Positions 49,101 to 58,568 of a DNA stretch of 64,000 nt are shown piece by piece. Under the pieces are notes generated by a model. That model saw only the letters and a program-made list of their open reading frames with translations, was not told the origin of the DNA and made no database searches. Both the position numbers and the translations under genes were made by a program. The DNA lies in NCBI GenBank assembly GCA_032718475.1, contig JAUCBJ010000331.1, positions 1 through 64,000 of the forward strand. The letters run 5' to 3'. This DNA comes from Nemertoderma westbladi. Lineage: Eukaryota > Xenacoelomorpha > Nemertodermatida > Nemertodermatidae. How positions within the stretch are numbered: the stretch's first letter is position 1; each line of letters begins with the position of its first letter.

Positions 49101-50272
49101 ACGAGGACAACCACCACGCAGGACAGAATTGGATTATAGCTAATATAAGACAAAGATATTGGATCACCCACATCCAGCCACTGATCCGGAAAGTGTTGAA
49201 ACGTTGCTTCACCTGCAGACGTTACCTAGCGCCACCAATCACCCAAAAGATGGCCGACTTACCAGCCACCCGTCTACAAGCGGATTCCCCACCATTCTAC
49301 GTCACCGGAGTGGACTGTTTCGGACCGTTCACGGTTATTGAACGACGATCCAACATCAAATGCTGGGGAGCCATCTTCACCTGCCTAAGGTCTAGGGCAA
49401 TTTACCTAGATATCGTGGTAAATCTGACACAACACGCATTCATCAACGCTCTGCGTCGATTCGTGGCGAACAACGGGACATGCCGCCACATGTATTCCGA
49501 TAACGGTACAAACTTTGTGGGAGGAGAAAGAGAACTTAGAGAGGCGATCGAGGGATGGTTTACCGATAACACCGCATCCCAAGTCTGGAAGGAACACCAG
49601 ATACAGTGGCACTTCCAGACCCCCTTAGCACCCCATACGAGCGGGGTATGGGAGAAACTGATCGACCTAGTGAAACGATCCATGCGCGTCGCTCTAGGCG
49701 ATACCCGGGTAACCCATGACACCCTCCGCACAACATTCTGCGAGATCACGGCTACCCTGAACAACCGACCCATTGTTCCTATCCGCGACGACCCCACAGA
49801 CCTGGAGCCCCTCACTCCTAACCACTTACTGGGGAGACCCAAAACCCACGTCCTCCCGGAAACCATGTTCCCGGATCCCAACGAGATCGCGAAACATACA
49901 AACTGGAAAAAGGCCCAAGCGTTGGCAGCGCATTGGTGGAGAATTTGGGCCCAGGAGTATCTCATAACCCTCCGGACCAGGAGGAAATGGAACAACACCT
50001 ACAGGAACGTCGCAGTTGGCGACATGGTACTAGTTAGAGAAGATCTCAAAGACCGCGTTCACTGGCCTGTGGCGCGGGTCGTGACCATACACCCAAGCAA
50101 AGACGGACTTGCGAGGACTGTGACGATACGAACGAAATCGGGCCACTACCAACGCCCCATCCAAAAGCTGTGCCTTCTTGAAGGCAATGATAGCGGTGAC
50201 TCTACGAGAGGTGATAAGTTCCCTACTCAAGATCCTGCTGCAGACATCGGTGACAATTATAAATGCGTTTGA
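46157..50272 (+). CDS. pol: BEL/Pao element 1 Pol (protease, RT, RNase H, integrase)
   Basis: A 1371-aa intact polyprotein in the +1 frame relative to gag; the frame is open from 46115, before the ATG. In order it shows an aspartic protease (FLDNGSD, ~residue 25); a reverse transcriptase with FTCDIKAMFHQV, FGAKDSP and CFYVDDG (~residue 475); and an RNase H with FSDAS, LELQAAV, FWVDSS and ENPADLSSRG. The integrase has an HHCC finger (HEDNHH...CFTC) and the D,D,E triad in VDCFGPF, SDNGTNF and GVWEKL. A C-terminal GDMVLVREDL...WPVARV domain ends it, as in BEL/Pao elements. The domain order PR-RT-RH-IN and the sequence style place it in BEL/Pao. All catalytic residues are present, so the element could be, or recently was, autonomous. 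Confidence 0.93.
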   Translation: MVFAKVIPVRIQGVGKSLTTLVFLDNGSDGTIIDRDFLEQLGLEYEPCKRPIQTITDNREVESGEVQLQMEGVMKGYETAKLTIKNALLHTDLRVRFRQSAEYAPLIQLDRDDVDLRCPQLDVNRITLLIGLDILELHIPTGDIARSINQDDGFYAERTIMGWTLCGIKEETTDTYTYLPKCQIKENVTSVGYCSASDLDEDLFLETEKTQREMTKYFNLETQEFAEKDENPSEEDQYCMDVLDQATFKDGHWCSPMLWKDPNKPMANNASMALRRLKGILRRLTDQPEIKEKYNTVIQGYLDDGLAEMVPRNELQGGERTYYLPTHYVVEARKGGKIRVVNDAAAMYQGESLNSQLYTGPNIYSTLIGVLIRFRENRVAFTCDIKAMFHQVRTLPRDSDCLRILWTDKTLTQQEISQLTIKDVDVMRMVVRIFGAKDSPVACSNMLKRTATMCENEFPPTVIETIQRCFYVDDGCAGADNVDEAYRLAMGMVECLKKGGFPLVKFRSHDKTLMEKFPEDIRLENNKMYSEDVEHRVLGIEWDIESDEFIFKYKPLPKPMTKRGCLSIKSAIFDPLNFISPVTLAGMNLIKEMWIEGLGWDEELPPYLSVKWRKWTEQLEHLHLMRIPRPFFLDKLPTDIFQLHTFSDASNTGIGVVTFLRRLSNDGNGDTSFLFSKAKTVSGEFVATIPRLELQAAVWAVRQNRMVMRNLRIPIESQHFWVDSSIVLYYLHSPSRRHTTFVANRATEIKQCTGREQWHHVNGKENPADLSSRGATPKQLGKSKLWLTGPEFLRQPQLTWSTRFDPELDSGKYSEDDKEIRKIHRSNAVEIYSCLTEPAKDSGRHYNVATITQLAASLHRLIERTSSMRRLVHYVITLRNFLRWKNNKPIVQRNIQELIIAEKCIVRYVQKESFPDEWEQLSAGKTLKPDSPVYQLRPMMGEDGLIRLNTRMANAPVEYEVKYPALLPGTSTLAKLLILQCHEDNHHAGQNWIIANIRQRYWITHIQPLIRKVLKRCFTCRRYLAPPITQKMADLPATRLQADSPPFYVTGVDCFGPFTVIERRSNIKCWGAIFTCLRSRAIYLDIVVNLTQHAFINALRRFVANNGTCRHMYSDNGTNFVGGERELREAIEGWFTDNTASQVWKEHQIQWHFQTPLAPHTSGVWEKLIDLVKRSMRVALGDTRVTHDTLRTTFCEITATLNNRPIVPIRDDPTDLEPLTPNHLLGRPKTHVLPETMFPDPNEIAKHTNWKKAQALAAHWWRIWAQEYLITLRTRRKWNNTYRNVAVGDMVLVREDLKDRVHWPVARVVTIHPSKDGLARTVTIRTKSGHYQRPIQKLCLLEGNDSGDSTRGDKFPTQDPAADIGDNYKCV

Positions 50273-51497
50273 ACCCTTCTCATCATGTTGACAAACTCTT
50301 TTTAACTGTGATTTACTGACAATGAGTTATGGACCCCCCTTAAACCAACTGTAACCACGCAATGGTATTTGTGTTTCCTCGTGTGTTATGTGGAGTCCAG
50401 CATCACCCTGCAGATGTTTCGACTGACGCAGGGTCGTTTATGTTTTGTTTACCCTGATTTTGGTCATCAGGACCTACGATATTGGATTATTGGAGATGGA
50501 AAAGATTTGAAGTGGAATTCATTGTATTCATCGCAGTATGTTATGTTGTCCGTTGCGTGTGCAGTTCGGGGCGTAGGCGGTGTAACGAGTCCAGCTGTAG
50601 ATCCCGGATTGCCGCGCAACACCCCCTCTATCCCGTTATTCTGGTGGGTCCATGGTGCATCCACATGACTTCGACGATAGAGGGTTTTATGTTTCTCAGT
50701 CGCGTTATTCTGGTGGGACCGTTGCGTGGATTTTGGGGCGTAGGCGGTGTAACGAGTCCAGCTGTAGATCCCAGAATGTTGCGTAACCCCATCCCACATG
50801 ACTTCGTCGACTGAGCTTTATGTTGTTGGGAGTGTTATTCTGGTGGGTCCATGGTGCATCCACGTGACTTCACTCCCAGTGTCGTCATTGTCCGTTACGT
50901 GCGCAGTTTGGGGCGTAGGCGGTGTAACGAGTCCAGCTGTAGATCCCGGATTGCCGCGTAACACCCCTTCCACGACAAAGATTAACCAAAGAAAATGATT
51001 GAATATAGTTGGAAACGATGAAAAGGATCAGACAACTCTACTATAAACCTGAATGATGATGCGTATGCTGATGAAAATGAAATGATGCGCACCCTGGTGC
51101 TGCGCTTATAACAATGATGATAGCCGGGGGGCTATAAACCCAATGATGATGTGGAAATAAATAAATGTGAAATAAATGGTGGAAATAAATATGTTGAAAT
51201 ATGTGGAAATAAATGAAATGAGATGAAATAATAATGAAATGAAAAAAGACAAAAAAAAGGTATAAAAAGGTCTAAGAAAAGAATTGGAAAAAAGAAAGGA
51301 CAAAAAAGTCATAAAAAACTGGTTGGATATTAATGTATAGTTATAGTAACTGTAAATGCTGAATGTATTAGCAATAAGATGATAGATGCCTATATAGCAA
51401 TGTTATTAATAAACTGAATTAAATAAAAAACTGAATCATTCTGCTATCGCTATAGTTTCAGACTTTCTGGACTTATAATTAACTGATCTAATTTGTA
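50273..51497 (+). other. Element 1 pol-ORF3 interval with a ~170-bp triplication
   Basis: Non-coding. The block GGGGCGTAGGCGGTGTAACG continuing into AGTCCAGCTGTAGATCC occurs at 50568, 50735 and 50910 (periods 167 and 175). It alternates with a GTTATTCTGGTGGG(T/A)CC block at about 50636, 50703 and 50834. The second half (51000-51480) is an A-rich, GA-rich tract with repeated GGAAATAAAT and GATGAT words. This may hold the promoter or RNA signal for the downstream ORF, which is inference. Confidence 0.6.
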
Positions 51498-54116
51498 ATG
51501 GATATAATCGTAAATATGGACCCAAATCGCCAAATTATCGGCGAATTACGTAACACGGTAGATCTACTGGAATATTCGCAACCCGGATCCCCTGACTTTG
51601 ATACAAATTGGAGCACCCTTCTAAATGAGAACGTGCGAGTCATTAAATTCACCGGGCGAGAGGGACCGGATTCTAAGAATCTACGAGCCCTCCGGTTAGC
51701 CGATGCTAGTACGAGACTGAAAAGAACTCGGAACGCAAAGGCAACCGGAGGGGACGATCCGTCGTTTTGGGAAACGTTCCGGCAGAGCGTCTACAGATCC
51801 CGATGTTTGATCTACGACAACGAGGGAAACGCGACGCCCACCTCGAAAGCGATTACGTTGGCGAGATGTCAAAGTTTCGTCGACGACAAGAGTACGTACC
51901 TCGCCCACTGGGGAAACCTTTCGGAGTGTACGGCGACGCTTCGAGAGGAACGCATATCGATTATCCAAAACCGAGACGACTACCAGGAAAAGTACGGGGC
52001 GAAAGAATACGGTCGATCCTTAGTCGTCGTCCTCGGAACCCTGGACGGTTTGGTACTGGTGTGCCGATTATTCCCGACACCCAGACAGGAAGTGCAGGCA
52101 GCCGGAGCGATCTGGTTGCTGCCTCCGGAAATCCAAAAGATCCTCTTCGACTTCGACGTCATTAAAATCGGGTCGGATATCAAGGCAGACGTCCGGAACG
52201 ACTACGCGAACGCTCCTGCAGGAAGAAACCGACGAGACGACCTCAACGCCCTTAGCCATTGCATCGACACTCAAACGCTACTAGCCTGGTTACGATTCGC
52301 CGAGTTCATGCGAGGATTCCAAGAGGTGAGACCGACGAAATCCGGGATCGGCTACCTCGCTGTGCTAAACGGCGGCATCGACTTCAAACCCCAGAAATTC
52401 CGGGACTATAATAAAATATACGGTGGATACCCGGGATTGGAAATAAAGAGCGAGCGAGAGGGTCGATGGAAGGACGTTGATCGGAAGTGGACGATACACC
52501 AAAGATGGGAGAATCCCGATCGACGGAACTACGTTTACGTCATTATGGAATGCTACACCGTCGCTAAGTTTATCTGTAAAACTCTCGATAATCTTATTAC
52601 GGCGGTCCCCCTTTCCTTCGTCGACTACGACTGGAACGAGGTTATAAACCACGCGTTTAAAGCGGTCGAGAACATTACACCGGGAGAATCGAAAACGCCC
52701 GCCGTTATCGATTCCTGGGACGAGAGCGGACCTTACGACATCCCTACGATTACCGAACTTCTCGGTGCGGAGGAGCCTCTGATCTCCTCGGAAGGGGAAG
52801 AGATATGGCTAAACGAGGGTGTTCTACTCTCCACCCCGAAGCGACAACTCGAGCCGGAGGCCGCGTATGGACCGGCCGCCAAACGGGTTGCCTCGGCCGA
52901 ACCGATGAAGAGAGCAGGCGTTTACACCCCACGCGGCTCCGGTAGCCCCGCGAGGGAGGTAGCCACTACAGCTGCATTGAGCGACTTCGGCGACATATGC
53001 CAACGGTTATCCCCGTATCCTTTCCCGGGTGGCGAAGATTGGTCGTCGGAGATTCCGAGTACCAGCCACCAACGGACCCGCTCAGCGATACTGGTCGAGG
53101 AGGGCCCCAGCGATGCGCCGACCCCCGACGATCTCCTCGGTATCCCTCCGTCTAAAACCCCGGCACCTCTTCGCCTACCAGCGGTGCCTACTACACCCGC
53201 CGTTCCTCAGGACCCTATGCGACTAACCCGTTGGTACGCCGAGCAAACTGAATGGATCCACCGCCAGAAACGGTCATCCGAGTTAAGACCAGCGGGACAC
53301 AAAGAAGGTTATCGGAGCGAGAACCTACTACGCAAAAGCCTAGCATTCCGCGGGCTACCGACCACCGAGAATATTCCGAAGAGCGACCGACGACTCGAAT
53401 ACTACGTCGGCGTCCCGATTCCGATATTTCCTGGTCGAGAGATGCAGTTGGAGGTATGCGGCGACTGTGGTTCGGAGCAGTGCCCACGCGGCAGAAGGAA
53501 TCGGGTTACCGATTCATGCCTCCAGCTCCTCGGGATACTCTATTGCCCTTACTGCGCGACATCGGGCCACGACGTTTCCGTCTGCCCGATCCTTTATAAC
53601 CTCTGCACCACGTGCGGTTTCCGTGGACATTCCTCTAGCCCCCGCTGCTATATCAAATGTCCAACCAAAGACGTTACCGCTATGGGAAATATGGTCATGT
53701 TTGAAACGTACGCAAACAGCCACTTAAAGACCAAGGTTCGGAGAAACGCTCGGAATATCGCGCAGGAGATGGCGTGCGGATATTTCTCCTTCCCGGAACG
53801 CCTCCACACGTCGGCCACGCTACCCTTCCATTACGTGGATCTGCTACTGAGCGCCGGATTATTCGGTCCATTCGAAGTCATTAGACGATTATATTCGTAT
53901 AAAGAGGAGTTCGGTGACGGAGAGTGGTTCCTAGAGGCACGCAAATCTGAGTTGGAAAGACGAACCGACATGATCCCTATGCCATCGAAAGGAAGAGCCG
54001 CCAGGAGACAAGCCGAAGCGTTACTCACGATGGATGTGGACGCTCCCCTACCAGCCATAGCGATCGATGAGAGTCGACGGGCGAAGAGACAAAAGGCGTA
54101 TCAGAGAAAGAAATAG
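51498..54116 (+). CDS. Element 1 third ORF: DEDDy exonuclease-like domain plus CCHC knuckles
   Basis: An intact 872-aa protein downstream of pol, in the place where env lies in some elements, but no signal peptide or membrane segment is visible. Residues ~90-365 follow the order of an RNase D/WRN-type 3'-5' exonuclease: LIYDNEG (D107-x-E109), LVVVLGTLDGLVLVCRL as the next strand pair, VIKIGSDIKADV (D231), CIDTQTLL (D257) and YVIMEC (Y347-x3-E351, where the family has D). A low-complexity Pro/Ser/acidic middle follows (~390-600). Then come Cys/His clusters: CGDC...C, CPYCATSGHDVSVC (CX2CX4HX4C, residues 683-696) and CTTCGFRGHSSSPRC. The C-terminus is basic. The same domain is found in element 2 at the same place. 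Nuclease activity is an inference from motifs; a better-placed start may be the ATG at 51516. Confidence 0.6.
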   Translation: MDIIVNMDPNRQIIGELRNTVDLLEYSQPGSPDFDTNWSTLLNENVRVIKFTGREGPDSKNLRALRLADASTRLKRTRNAKATGGDDPSFWETFRQSVYRSRCLIYDNEGNATPTSKAITLARCQSFVDDKSTYLAHWGNLSECTATLREERISIIQNRDDYQEKYGAKEYGRSLVVVLGTLDGLVLVCRLFPTPRQEVQAAGAIWLLPPEIQKILFDFDVIKIGSDIKADVRNDYANAPAGRNRRDDLNALSHCIDTQTLLAWLRFAEFMRGFQEVRPTKSGIGYLAVLNGGIDFKPQKFRDYNKIYGGYPGLEIKSEREGRWKDVDRKWTIHQRWENPDRRNYVYVIMECYTVAKFICKTLDNLITAVPLSFVDYDWNEVINHAFKAVENITPGESKTPAVIDSWDESGPYDIPTITELLGAEEPLISSEGEEIWLNEGVLLSTPKRQLEPEAAYGPAAKRVASAEPMKRAGVYTPRGSGSPAREVATTAALSDFGDICQRLSPYPFPGGEDWSSEIPSTSHQRTRSAILVEEGPSDAPTPDDLLGIPPSKTPAPLRLPAVPTTPAVPQDPMRLTRWYAEQTEWIHRQKRSSELRPAGHKEGYRSENLLRKSLAFRGLPTTENIPKSDRRLEYYVGVPIPIFPGREMQLEVCGDCGSEQCPRGRRNRVTDSCLQLLGILYCPYCATSGHDVSVCPILYNLCTTCGFRGHSSSPRCYIKCPTKDVTAMGNMVMFETYANSHLKTKVRRNARNIAQEMACGYFSFPERLHTSATLPFHYVDLLLSAGLFGPFEVIRRLYSYKEEFGDGEWFLEARKSELERRTDMIPMPSKGRAARRQAEALLTMDVDAPLPAIAIDESRRAKRQKAYQRKK

Positions 54117-54261
54117 TGGATCGGGATATTCCAGGAACATTTATCGAACATTTATTTTTATACAAACTCTAGGCCAAATTAATTAAAAACTATGCAATAT
54201 TAAATTTGGGTTTTTTATATTGGGAATGACCTACGCAAACTCAATCGACCGACAGACTTCA

Positions 54262-54560
54262 CGAAGGTCATTGGGGGGGACTGTTCGCGGTATTTCAACT
54301 TTCCATAACGCGAGTTGAATATTTTTGTATTTATTTAAAATTGATTATTCTGATATTACTACTGGGTGCGGGACCATGGGTTTTGGGCACATTTAATAAA
54401 CTGGGGGCGATTTATGGGCGAACTTTGGGGCAACTTACAGGGTACGGGAATAATTTCATAGTTATAAGGGCCAGGGGGGGATGGAAAATGCAAGCAGTAT
54501 TCAGGTTAGCCTGAGTACTATTAGGCCCTGGCCAACTTCCTGCTGCCTGTAGGGGTGGAT
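54262..54560 (+). other. Candidate polypurine tract and 3' LTR start of element 1
   Basis: GTCATTGGGGGGGA at about 54268-54281 is a plausible polypurine tract, followed by CTGTTCGCGG. LTRs start with TG, and TGTTCG-type starts fit BEL/Pao LTRs. The LTR would begin at about 54283. I found no matching copy upstream of gag, where the 16-bp satellite sits, so neither the end of the LTR nor its status can be confirmed. Confidence 0.4.
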
Positions 54561-55120
54561 TTGGTAATGCGCCAGGCCTAAAGGACAAGGACTGCCCTTA
54601 GCGGTCCCTGGCCAACAGCAGCCATTACGAGCCTGAAAAGAACTCGGACCGCTGACTGCTTGTGTCAGGGATTTGCGACGGGAAACGACGGCCCCTTAGT
54701 AGCCAAGCCGTTCTGGTTCTCGATGATCGAACCCTTCGGGGTTCGTGAGGGGTGGAGCGGACACGCGAACAGGTGGCCAACTAACGACTGCCCCCTGAGC
54801 TAAGCCGTACTGGTTCTCGATGACCGATCCCTTCGGGGTTCGCGAGGGGTGGGACAGACATGCGAAAGGGCTGGCCACAGGACGGGTTTGACGAGAACTG
54901 CCCTTAGCGGTCTCTGGTCAACGGCAGCTACTACGAGACTGAAAAGAACTCGGAACGCTGACTGCTTGTACTGGGATTTGCGACGGGAACCGACGACAGA
55001 CCCCTTAGCCAAGCCGTACTGGTTCTCGATGATCGTTCCCTTCGGGGTTCGTGAGGGGTGGAACGGACACGCGATGGGGTCGAAACCCACAGTGCGGGAA
55101 AGACAAGCTGGCTACCATTG
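54561..55120 (+). repeat. Imperfect repeats with UUCG-tetraloop hairpins between elements 1 and 2
   Basis: The block AGCCGT[AT]CTGGTTCTCGATGA followed by CCCTTCGGGGTTCG and GAGGGGTGG occurs three times (about 54703, 54803 and 55012). In the first copy CGAACCC-TTCG-GGGTTCG (54728-54745) is a perfect 7-bp stem with a UUCG loop; the other two (54825-54842 and 55034-55051) keep the loop with one or two stem mismatches. A second block (CCCTTAGCGGTC, then CTGG[CT]CAAC, then TACGAG[AC]CTGAAAAG) occurs at about 54595 and 54901. This is non-coding, possibly LTR or leader RNA of one of the elements. Confidence 0.6.
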
Positions 55121-55898
55121 AAATGAATAGGGGAAGGATAATATGGTGTGTTCGTGTTCCCATCCTAATAATGTCTGTCGTCTTGGCTCAGCTAAGCTTA
55201 AACAGAGCCACAGCCTACAATAGAGCTTTACCTAAATACACTTCCAGTGAGCCAAGCAGTAGTGGCGGCGGGTTAGCTCCAAAATGCCCATGTAGGATTT
55301 CTTCGAAAAAGGACCAATTGGTTGAGTTACGAGTTACAGTGAAAAAGTATTCATGATTAGATTTTGCTTTGAACAGGAGAAACAGATGGAATATATATAG
55401 GTCATCTAATTATTTGTTTAAAGATTAGCAAACAATACAGTGTAATTGAATTGATGAAATCCATAAATAAAACTTGGATACAAAATCTAAAATCGGGATG
55501 AAAAATATAAATTTCTGAGCTAAGAAAGGGAAATTGGATACTGTTGGAGAGGGAATGTGAGAATTGGATACTGTGGGGGTTGGGGAGGGAATGTCCGGAA
55601 ATCGAAGCCTTTTTCTATCTGCCAACATCCTGGGCTTTACTTACACTCAGCCTCCATTCACTGGCTGTGATTGACAAGCTAACGTGCCTCAGAAGTTCCT
55701 TTCATGAATGCCGCAATTTATATTTGGCCATTTTGGTCGTTTTGGCCGCCAAAATGACCAAATTAATGTTTATTGGGATTGGGACTGTATGGGCCCTAAC
55801 ATGGTAACATCAACCCCAATACCAAATAGGGTGACATTCCCCCATTACAATATCAGCAATATACCCAACCAAGACCAAGAACAAAAACCCCAAACCCC
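55121..55898. other. Leader region upstream of element 2 gag
   Basis: No supported gene. Runs of GGAATGTGAGAATTGGATACTG-like text are locally duplicated near 55530-55580. No LTR pair or primer-binding site could be recognised. Confidence 0.35.
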
Positions 55899-57293
55899 TT
55901 GGACCAAAATAAATCGTGTGATACCGAGATATGGAGGGGACTGTTACCCCCAATGATATATCCAACGCAGAAGAGGTTGACAGGCCCGACGGGCGAACCA
56001 CACCCAGCAGCAGGGGAATCTGGACAGCACCCATCGAGCCCACTAGAAGTACAGGCAATGGGAATGGCAACACTCATCGATGCGCTTAAGACCAGGATCG
56101 AGCTGCCACCAGTGGAACCGTTCAAATTCGATGGAAGCAGACCGGAAGAATACCTGCAATTCCAACGCATGTACAGTAATGAAATATTAACAAAGAACTT
56201 GACACAGGCAGAGTGCCTAAAATATTTACAAGTTTACACAGGGGGCCCAGCATACGACATCGTAAGGCAGTATCAAGGTATCGAAGGTGGATTCACAACT
56301 GCATGGCGGTCCCTAGACAGGGAATACGGGCATCCTGCTAAGATCATCCGACAAACCTTAACGGGAATTACATCAGGCGGACTACAGGACAACTCTGTCA
56401 GCATTAAGACTTTCGCGAATAAAGTCGAAAAGGCGCTGATTGTGCTGAAGACCTTAGATGCGCCTTACGAACTCAATGCATCGAACAACATCACCACAAT
56501 AGCGCAGGCACTGCTGATCTGGCTAAGAAACAAGTGGAGGAAGATTGCCTTCTCCACCCGGGAGAAGAAAGGTGCGGAACCAGGCCTAGAGGAAATGTCG
56601 AACTTCCTCAATTACGAGGCGGAATTGATAACGGACCCAGTCTACAGCGAGGATAGTCTGGGGAGGGCGCCGAGGACCGAATACAACAGGCCAAAACCAG
56701 AACATAGTGCGGCAAATGCGTTACCAAAGTTAAGACAATCGCTACCATACGCGGCGATGCAGGGGACTGCTAGTCCACAGATAGCCGGGGGTAGGGCCAC
56801 ACTGTGGCATGAACAGGGACAAAATAATAACACAAAAAAATACAACCCCAACATGCCCAGTAGGCCAAACCCAAATAATAAGAACGCTAGACAGCTAAGC
56901 ATGAATATACGTGCAATACGCAATGCACTGTATAGAGAAGGCTATAATCCGAGAAACAAATGCCAATTACACTCGAACGCACTCCATCAGACTATGAAAT
57001 GCAAGTATTTACAGGCGTTTCCCAAACAAGATCAGGTAGAATACGCGAACAGAAGTGGAATCTGTCATCGATGTGTGGTAGGCGGACACAAGGTTGAACA
57101 GTGTAAGGAGACGCCAATAAAATTCGGTCAAGGCAAAGGCCAAACAATGGCGACAAGCACCATAGGAGCGAAGAAAAGGGGAACGGAACTACTTGGGGTG
57201 GTACCGGTGAGGGTGATGGGAGAAAGCAGTCGATCAGTCACGACATTGATGCTTGTCGACAGCGGAGCAGCCTTCACGCTGGTGGAGAATTAG
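55899..57293 (+). pseudogene. gag: BEL/Pao element 2 Gag and start of protease
   Basis: A 464-residue frame. Residues ~65-200 (VEPFKFDGSRPEEYLQFQRMY...) match the DUF1759-type Gag region and parallel element 1. CHRCVVGGHKVEQC near residue 388 is a perfect CX2CX4HX4C knuckle, preceded by a partial Cys/His cluster. The frame runs on into an aspartic protease (LMLVDSGAAFTLV) and is cut by TAG at 57291-57293, seven residues after the DSG. The downstream frame continues in phase, so the TAG is a simple interruption of one gag-pol frame. Unlike element 1, gag and pol share a single frame. Confidence 0.8.
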
Positions 57294-58568
57294 GTGGCCG
57301 AGGAGATGAGGTTACAGACCAGGCCGAGTAGGATGGCGGTAACTACTATCTCGAGCAAGGATGAGGTCCTGGAGATGAGAACGGGACGGTGCGAGATATC
57401 AGCAATAGCACCAGGATGTGATTATGGGGTGACCATCGACCCCATTCAGATAATAGAATCGATTAATATAAACGCCAAGCGACCCACAAGGATCGAGGTC
57501 GAGCAATATCGGGTCCTGGACGATATCGATTTCTCAATACCGGAAGTGGACGTTTCGGAGGTATCCATTATAGTCGGAATGGATTGTCCGACAGCCCACG
57601 AGAGGATATGGACCATATTCGGAGAGAATAAGCAGCACGATCCGATGGTGATTCTCACGCCATTCGGATGGACGCTTAGCGGCCCAATTGAGACCAAGAT
57701 TCCATTCAGGGTGTCGGAGACATCAGGGTGCATGTTCGCAGGTACAATGAGGGAGATGGAGGACGAAGGAGCAGAAGAGCAACTTAAGAGGCTGCTGCGG
57801 CAGGACTTCGAAGGATTAAAGGAGGCCGGGGTCGGAACCTCGGTAGAAGATAAACAAGCGATAGAGAGCGTAAAGGAGTCGATGAAGTGCAAAGGGGGAC
57901 GGTACACCATAGGGATGGTGTGGAGACAACCAAAGCTGCCGTTGCCAGATAACAAAGGGATGGTACTCACGAGGCTTCGCAAACTGAAGGAGACACTCAG
58001 ACGGAGCCCCGAGAAGGACGAGTACATCCACAGGACAATCAAGAAATACGTTGAGAAGGGATGGGCCATGGAGTTACCGGTCGACGAGCCAAACACGGAC
58101 AGGACCTACTATCTGCCACTGCACATGGCTTTAGATCCAAAGAAGGGTAAACTGCGGATGGTGGTCGACGCGTCAGCCAAAATGAATGGCAAGAGCCTAA
58201 ACGACTATCTGCTGGAGGGCCCCAATATCTATAACTCCGGGATAGAGGTCTTGTTGAGATTCAGAACTGGGAGGCACGCCTTCACGTGCGACATTGAAGG
58301 CATGTTCAACCAAGTCCATGTGACGGAAGAAGACAGCGATAGTCAGCGCTTCTTATGGTATAACGGCGACGAAATGTTGGTGCAAAACATGGGGGCCAAG
58401 TCGTCCTCATTTACAACGACTACGGCTGTGAGAGATACGGTAGAGGGTAAGGAAGGAGAGCATAGTACGAAGGTGATCGATATGATTCCACACGATTTCT
58501 ATGTAGACGATGGGATGGGATCTGGAAACATGGTTGAAGAAATACTGGAGATAGGGCGCGAGGTTTGA
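57294..58568 (+). pseudogene. pol: Element 2 protease remainder and reverse transcriptase, N-terminal part
   Basis: This segment is in phase with the preceding gag-protease frame. It contains the protease C-terminal region, the BEL/Pao linker (GMVLTRLRKLKETLRRSPEK) and the RT up to HDFYVDDGMGSGN (YVDD near 58500). FTCDIEGMFNQV supplies the first catalytic Asp. Relative to element 1 the RT is shorter between FLWYNGD and the YVDD box. The segment ends at an in-frame TGA (58566-58568), after which the same frame continues. Confidence 0.85.

Noticed and set aside
51498-54116. Envelope gene as the third ORF of element 1
   Set aside because: No signal peptide, no transmembrane segment and no cleavage-site pattern is visible; Cys residues are arranged as zinc knuckles.
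54696-55121. Short frames on both strands in the repeat region between the elements
   Set aside because: They follow the repeated UUCG hairpin blocks, overlap in several frames and show no protein family signal.
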